Below, piece after piece: positions 5,441-7,329 of a stretch of 7,329 bases of DNA. The notes under the pieces were generated by a model, which was not told the origin of the DNA, did no database searches, and saw only the letters and a program-made list of their open reading frames with translations. The stretch's first letter is position 1, and each line of letters opens with the position of its first letter. The stretch spans positions 1 to 7,329 of the forward strand of contig CAMNQN010000167.1 in the NCBI GenBank assembly GCA_946549155.1, given 5' to 3'. The translations under genes and the position numbers were made by a program. The DNA is from an uncultured Lachnospiraceae bacterium (lineage in GTDB: Bacteria; Bacillota; Clostridia; Lachnospirales; Lachnospiraceae).

Positions 5441-6499
5441 ATGGAACTGGAAGAGGTAATAAGGGAAGTCTGTCCAGCGGACAGGAACATGCAGGAGGAG
5501 GCGTGGAAGTATTGGGATTCCCGGTGTAAGCCTTTGCGGGGCTTTGGAAAGCTGGAAGAGCTGGTGGTGTGGCTGGCCGGCATCCAGAGAACAGCCGAAC
5601 CGAAATGCGGGAAGCGTGCGGTGGTGATTATGGGCGCCGATAACGGCGTGGTGGAGGAAGGCGTGAGCCAGACCGGCAGCGAGGTGACGGCCCAGGTGCT
5701 GGAAAATATGGGCGCTAAAATCAGCAGCGTATGCGTGATGAGCCGGATTCTGAATACGGACGTGCTTCCGGTGAATATCGGCATGAACACGGATGCAAAG
5801 CACCCCGCCGTGAGAAACTGCGCAGTGCGTCACGGCACCGGAAATATTGCGAAGGGGCCCGCTATGACCAGAGAGGAGTGCATCCGTGCCATTGAGACTG
5901 GCATCCGGGTGGTGGGAGAGCTGAAGGAGCAGGGGTATGACCTGATCCTTACCGGTGAAATGGGCATCGGGAATACTACCACCAGCTCCGCCTGTGCGGC
6001 GGTGATCTTCCATAAGGATCCGGCGGAGGTAACCGGACGGGGAGCCGGATTGTCCACGGAGGGGCTGAACCGGAAGGTGGAGGCCATCCGGAAAGCACTG
6101 GAAGTGAACACTCCCGACCCGGAGGACCCCATCGACGTGATGGCAAAGGTGGGCGGCCTGGACATCGCGGGAATGGTGGGATGCTTTCTGGGAGGAGCAT
6201 ACTATCAGCTTCCGGTATGGATTGATGGATTTATCTCCGGCATTTCCGCGTATTTCGCGGTACAGCTCTGCCCGCTGGCGAAGGAATACATGTACGCCAC
6301 CCACAGCAGTGCGGAACCGGCGGCCAGGATGATCCTGGAAGCGCTGGGAATGGACCCCATCCTCCACGCCGGAATGCACCTGGGCGAAGGAACAGGAGCG
6401 GCGGCCATGCTGCCCCTGCTGGATCAGGCCCTGAATGTATACTATGGGCTTCCGGGATTCTCAGAGGGGAATGTGGAGACCTATGAGCATTTGAAATGA
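5441..6499 (+). CDS. cobT: Nicotinate-nucleotide--dimethylbenzimidazole phosphoribosyltransferase
   Basis: CobT is a cytoplasmic enzyme of the late (nucleotide-loop) steps of cobalamin synthesis. It transfers ribose phosphate from nicotinate mononucleotide to a lower-ligand base, classically 5,6-dimethylbenzimidazole, giving alpha-ribazole phosphate and nicotinate. The 352-residue length is normal. Visible family motifs are ADNGVVEEGVS (66-76), GTGNIAKGPAM (132-142), the glycine-rich TGEMGIGNTTT (171-181) with E173, DVMAKVGGLDIAGMVG (232-247), and the C-terminal LGEGTGA with E316, equivalent to the catalytic Glu317 of the Salmonella enzyme. The N-terminal KPxGSLGxLE motif is altered to KPLRGFGKLE (30-39). 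By hand alignment, two base-pocket residues also differ from Salmonella, so the base used may not be dimethylbenzimidazole. No other cobalamin gene is in the window and I recognise no B12 riboswitch upstream. Confidence 0.96.
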   Translation: MELEEVIREVCPADRNMQEEAWKYWDSRCKPLRGFGKLEELVVWLAGIQRTAEPKCGKRAVVIMGADNGVVEEGVSQTGSEVTAQVLENMGAKISSVCVMSRILNTDVLPVNIGMNTDAKHPAVRNCAVRHGTGNIAKGPAMTREECIRAIETGIRVVGELKEQGYDLILTGEMGIGNTTTSSACAAVIFHKDPAEVTGRGAGLSTEGLNRKVEAIRKALEVNTPDPEDPIDVMAKVGGLDIAGMVGCFLGGAYYQLPVWIDGFISGISAYFAVQLCPLAKEYMYATHSSAEPAARMILEALGMDPILHAGMHLGEGTGAAAMLPLLDQALNVYYGLPGFSEGNVETYEHLK

Positions 6500-6504
6500 T
6501 GGCA

Positions 6505-6523
6505 GGAACGCTTGTAAAGTTCC
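6505..6523. terminator. Weak hairpin between convergent cobT and DUF2284 genes
   Basis: GGAAC (6505-6509) pairs with GTTCC (6519-6523) across a 9-base loop. An alternative fold pairs GGAA, then CTT with AAG, with a two-base bulge. It sits in the 31-base gap between two convergent stop codons, where a shared terminator would be expected. No T-run follows on either strand, so it is at best a weak intrinsic terminator. Confidence 0.3.
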
Positions 6524-6530
6524 GTGAAAA

Positions 6531-7127
6531 TTATCCGAATACATACATTCCGAAATATGCCACCAGTCCCTGGCCCAGGTCGTAGTCCCAGCCCAGCCCC
6601 TCGGCCAGCTCCTGGACATAGATGCAGTAAGCGGAGACGCAGGAGGCCATCAGGTCAGGGAAACGGCAGGGTTCCTTTTTCACGATGGCGCATTCCGGAC
6701 ACAGGCTGCATCCGCTGGCGGCGATCATAAATCCGCCGCCGCATTCCGGAGGAAGCTCCTGAATTAGCTTACGAATCAGGGCATTATGTTTTTTCTTACA
6801 TTGTTTTAAAAGAGCCTTGTCCTCCAGATCCGGTGCCTCCCAGATGGTCTGCAGTACCAGTGCGTTTTTATGGGACTGCACCTGCTCCCTCATCTGGTCC
6901 GTGGTGCCGCAGGCAGGAGGACAGGCGTAATTCACCCCGTACATGCCGCAGGAATTATCCTCACAGCAGATCCGGAATTCCGGACGGAAGGGGATGCGGT
7001 CGGTGTCGATAAGAGCCGCCGCGGAGAAGCCCAGCTTCAGGGCCTGCTGAACGATAGCGTCCTTATCTGCGTTCCTATTATCGCCATTCACTGCTGACAG
7101 ATGGTTGGTTTTATCATATTCTTTCAT
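6531..7127 (-). CDS. DUF2284 family predicted metal-binding protein
   Basis: This 198-residue cytoplasmic protein has thirteen cysteines in the pattern I recall for DUF2284, a family described as predicted metal-binding. Cysteines occur at 54, 55, 60, 69 and 73 (around NSCGMYGVNYACPPACG). A second, ferredoxin-like cluster is at 140, 143, 146 and 154 (CSLCPEC then EPC, followed by RFP). Others are at 110, 129, 163 and 168. The CxxCxxC-x7-C spacing followed by R-x-P resembles an iron-sulfur cluster loop, so a 4Fe-4S or similar centre is plausible. The C-terminus has the family-like GLGWDYDLGQGLVAYFGMYVF. There is no signal peptide or membrane helix. It converges on cobT, so the two are not co-transcribed. 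The start at 7127 has only an AGAGAGAG-type ribosome site about 8 bases upstream. Its biochemical role is unknown. Confidence 0.88.
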   Translation of the reverse strand: MKEYDKTNHLSAVNGDNRNADKDAIVQQALKLGFSAAALIDTDRIPFRPEFRICCEDNSCGMYGVNYACPPACGTTDQMREQVQSHKNALVLQTIWEAPDLEDKALLKQCKKKHNALIRKLIQELPPECGGGFMIAASGCSLCPECAIVKKEPCRFPDLMASCVSAYCIYVQELAEGLGWDYDLGQGLVAYFGMYVFG

Positions 7128-7168
7128 TTATCAAGCTCTCTCTTTCTGCCCATAGCTCTGTTTGTACG

Positions 7169-7207
7169 TCCGCAGTCCATTTAATGGGATTTATTCCACG
7201 ATGCGGA
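7169..7207 (-). promoter_or_regulatory. Foldable leader upstream of the DUF2284 gene
   Basis: On the minus strand the leader between the predicted promoter and the ATG contains TCCGCA paired with TGCGGA at its outer edges (7202-7207 and 7169-7174). They enclose an 11-base palindrome (7177-7187) of two five-base arms around one central base. The nested pairing could be an RNA structure or a protein-binding operator. It matches no riboswitch class I recognise. Confidence 0.25.
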
Positions 7208-7225
7208 TGGATATGGGACAGATAC

Positions 7226-7254
7226 AGAATAGCACAGGCGGGGGCAAAAGTAAA
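7226..7254 (-). promoter_or_regulatory. Probable promoter of the DUF2284 gene
   Basis: Read on the minus strand, TTTACT (7254-7249) is followed after 17 bases by TATTCT (7231-7226). TGC directly precedes the -10 box, giving an extended -10 motif. Each box matches consensus at four of six positions. Transcription would start near 7219, leaving a leader of roughly 90 bases. Confidence 0.4.
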
Positions 7255-7265
7255 ATAGGTTTCAT

Positions 7266-7328
7266 TTAATTATCAGGACGCAGGAAGAGGCGGGTGCGCA
7301 GGGCCACAAGCATCTGGAAAATAACTCC
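7266..7328 (-). CDS. Possible C-terminal end of a minus-strand gene (partial)
   Basis: A minus-strand frame open at the window edge ends with TAA at 7268-7266 and encodes 20 residues, largely hydrophobic and basic (FQMLVALRTRLFLRP). A second minus frame is also open here, so the choice is uncertain. If real, the upstream gene ends about 140 bases before the DUF2284 start. Nothing can be said about its function. Confidence 0.25.
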   Translation of the reverse strand, partial: GVIFQMLVALRTRLFLRPDN

Positions 7329-7329
7329 G

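Noticed and set aside
5311..5529. 72-codon plus-strand ORF overlapping the start of cobT
   Set aside because: It overlaps the cobT start in another frame, has no ribosome site, and its protein has no recognisable feature.
5315..6379. 354-codon minus-strand ORF opposite cobT
   Set aside because: It lies antisense to a clear CobT and its protein is low-complexity His/Pro/Ser-rich. It arises from the high-GC codon pattern.
7201..7269. 22-codon plus-strand ORF near the right end
   Set aside because: It has no ribosome site and is opposed to the DUF2284 promoter. Its composition gives no support for coding.

Overview
The window looks like a chromosomal segment of a low-to-moderate-GC Gram-positive anaerobe of the class Clostridia, most likely a Lachnospiraceae-type gut bacterium. 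This rests on strong AGGAGG-like ribosome sites, the style of the two-component kinase, a zinc-ribbon/DUF5685/DnaJ gene trio that I recall from that group, and an anaerobic-type CobT. No database search was possible, so the taxon is an inference.

Layout. Bases 1-140 hold no supportable gene. Bases 141-3257 are a two-component system: an OmpR/PhoB-type response regulator, then a large multi-pass membrane histidine kinase in the same direction after a 63-base spacer. A 94-base gap follows. It contains the best promoter-like sequence of the window (TTGACA, 17-base spacer, TAGGAT), with a short direct repeat just upstream. Bases 3352-5300 are a tight three-gene operon: a small two-helix membrane protein with a C-terminal zinc ribbon, a DUF5685 protein 4 bases later, and a J-domain co-chaperone whose start overlaps DUF5685 by 17 bases and whose tail is very rich in cysteine. 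After a 140-base gap with a possible leader ORF comes cobT (5441-6499), encoding the enzyme that activates the lower ligand of cobalamin. Convergent to it on the minus strand is a cysteine-rich DUF2284 protein (6531-7127). Upstream of that gene is a promoter-like sequence and a leader that can fold. The last bases may hold the tail of another minus-strand gene.

How the parts relate. The regulator and kinase form a self-contained signalling pair; nothing in the sequence identifies the signal or regulon, although the operon next door is an obvious candidate target. The trio combines a membrane zinc ribbon, a protein of unknown function and an Hsp70 co-chaperone with a TPR-like region, suggesting a membrane-associated chaperone or assembly function. 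DUF5685 carries two aspartate-rich motifs resembling those of squalene/phytoene synthases, the most intriguing lead in the window. CobT and DUF2284 are ordinary accessory metabolic or metal-binding genes, and no cobalamin riboswitch was recognised upstream of cobT.
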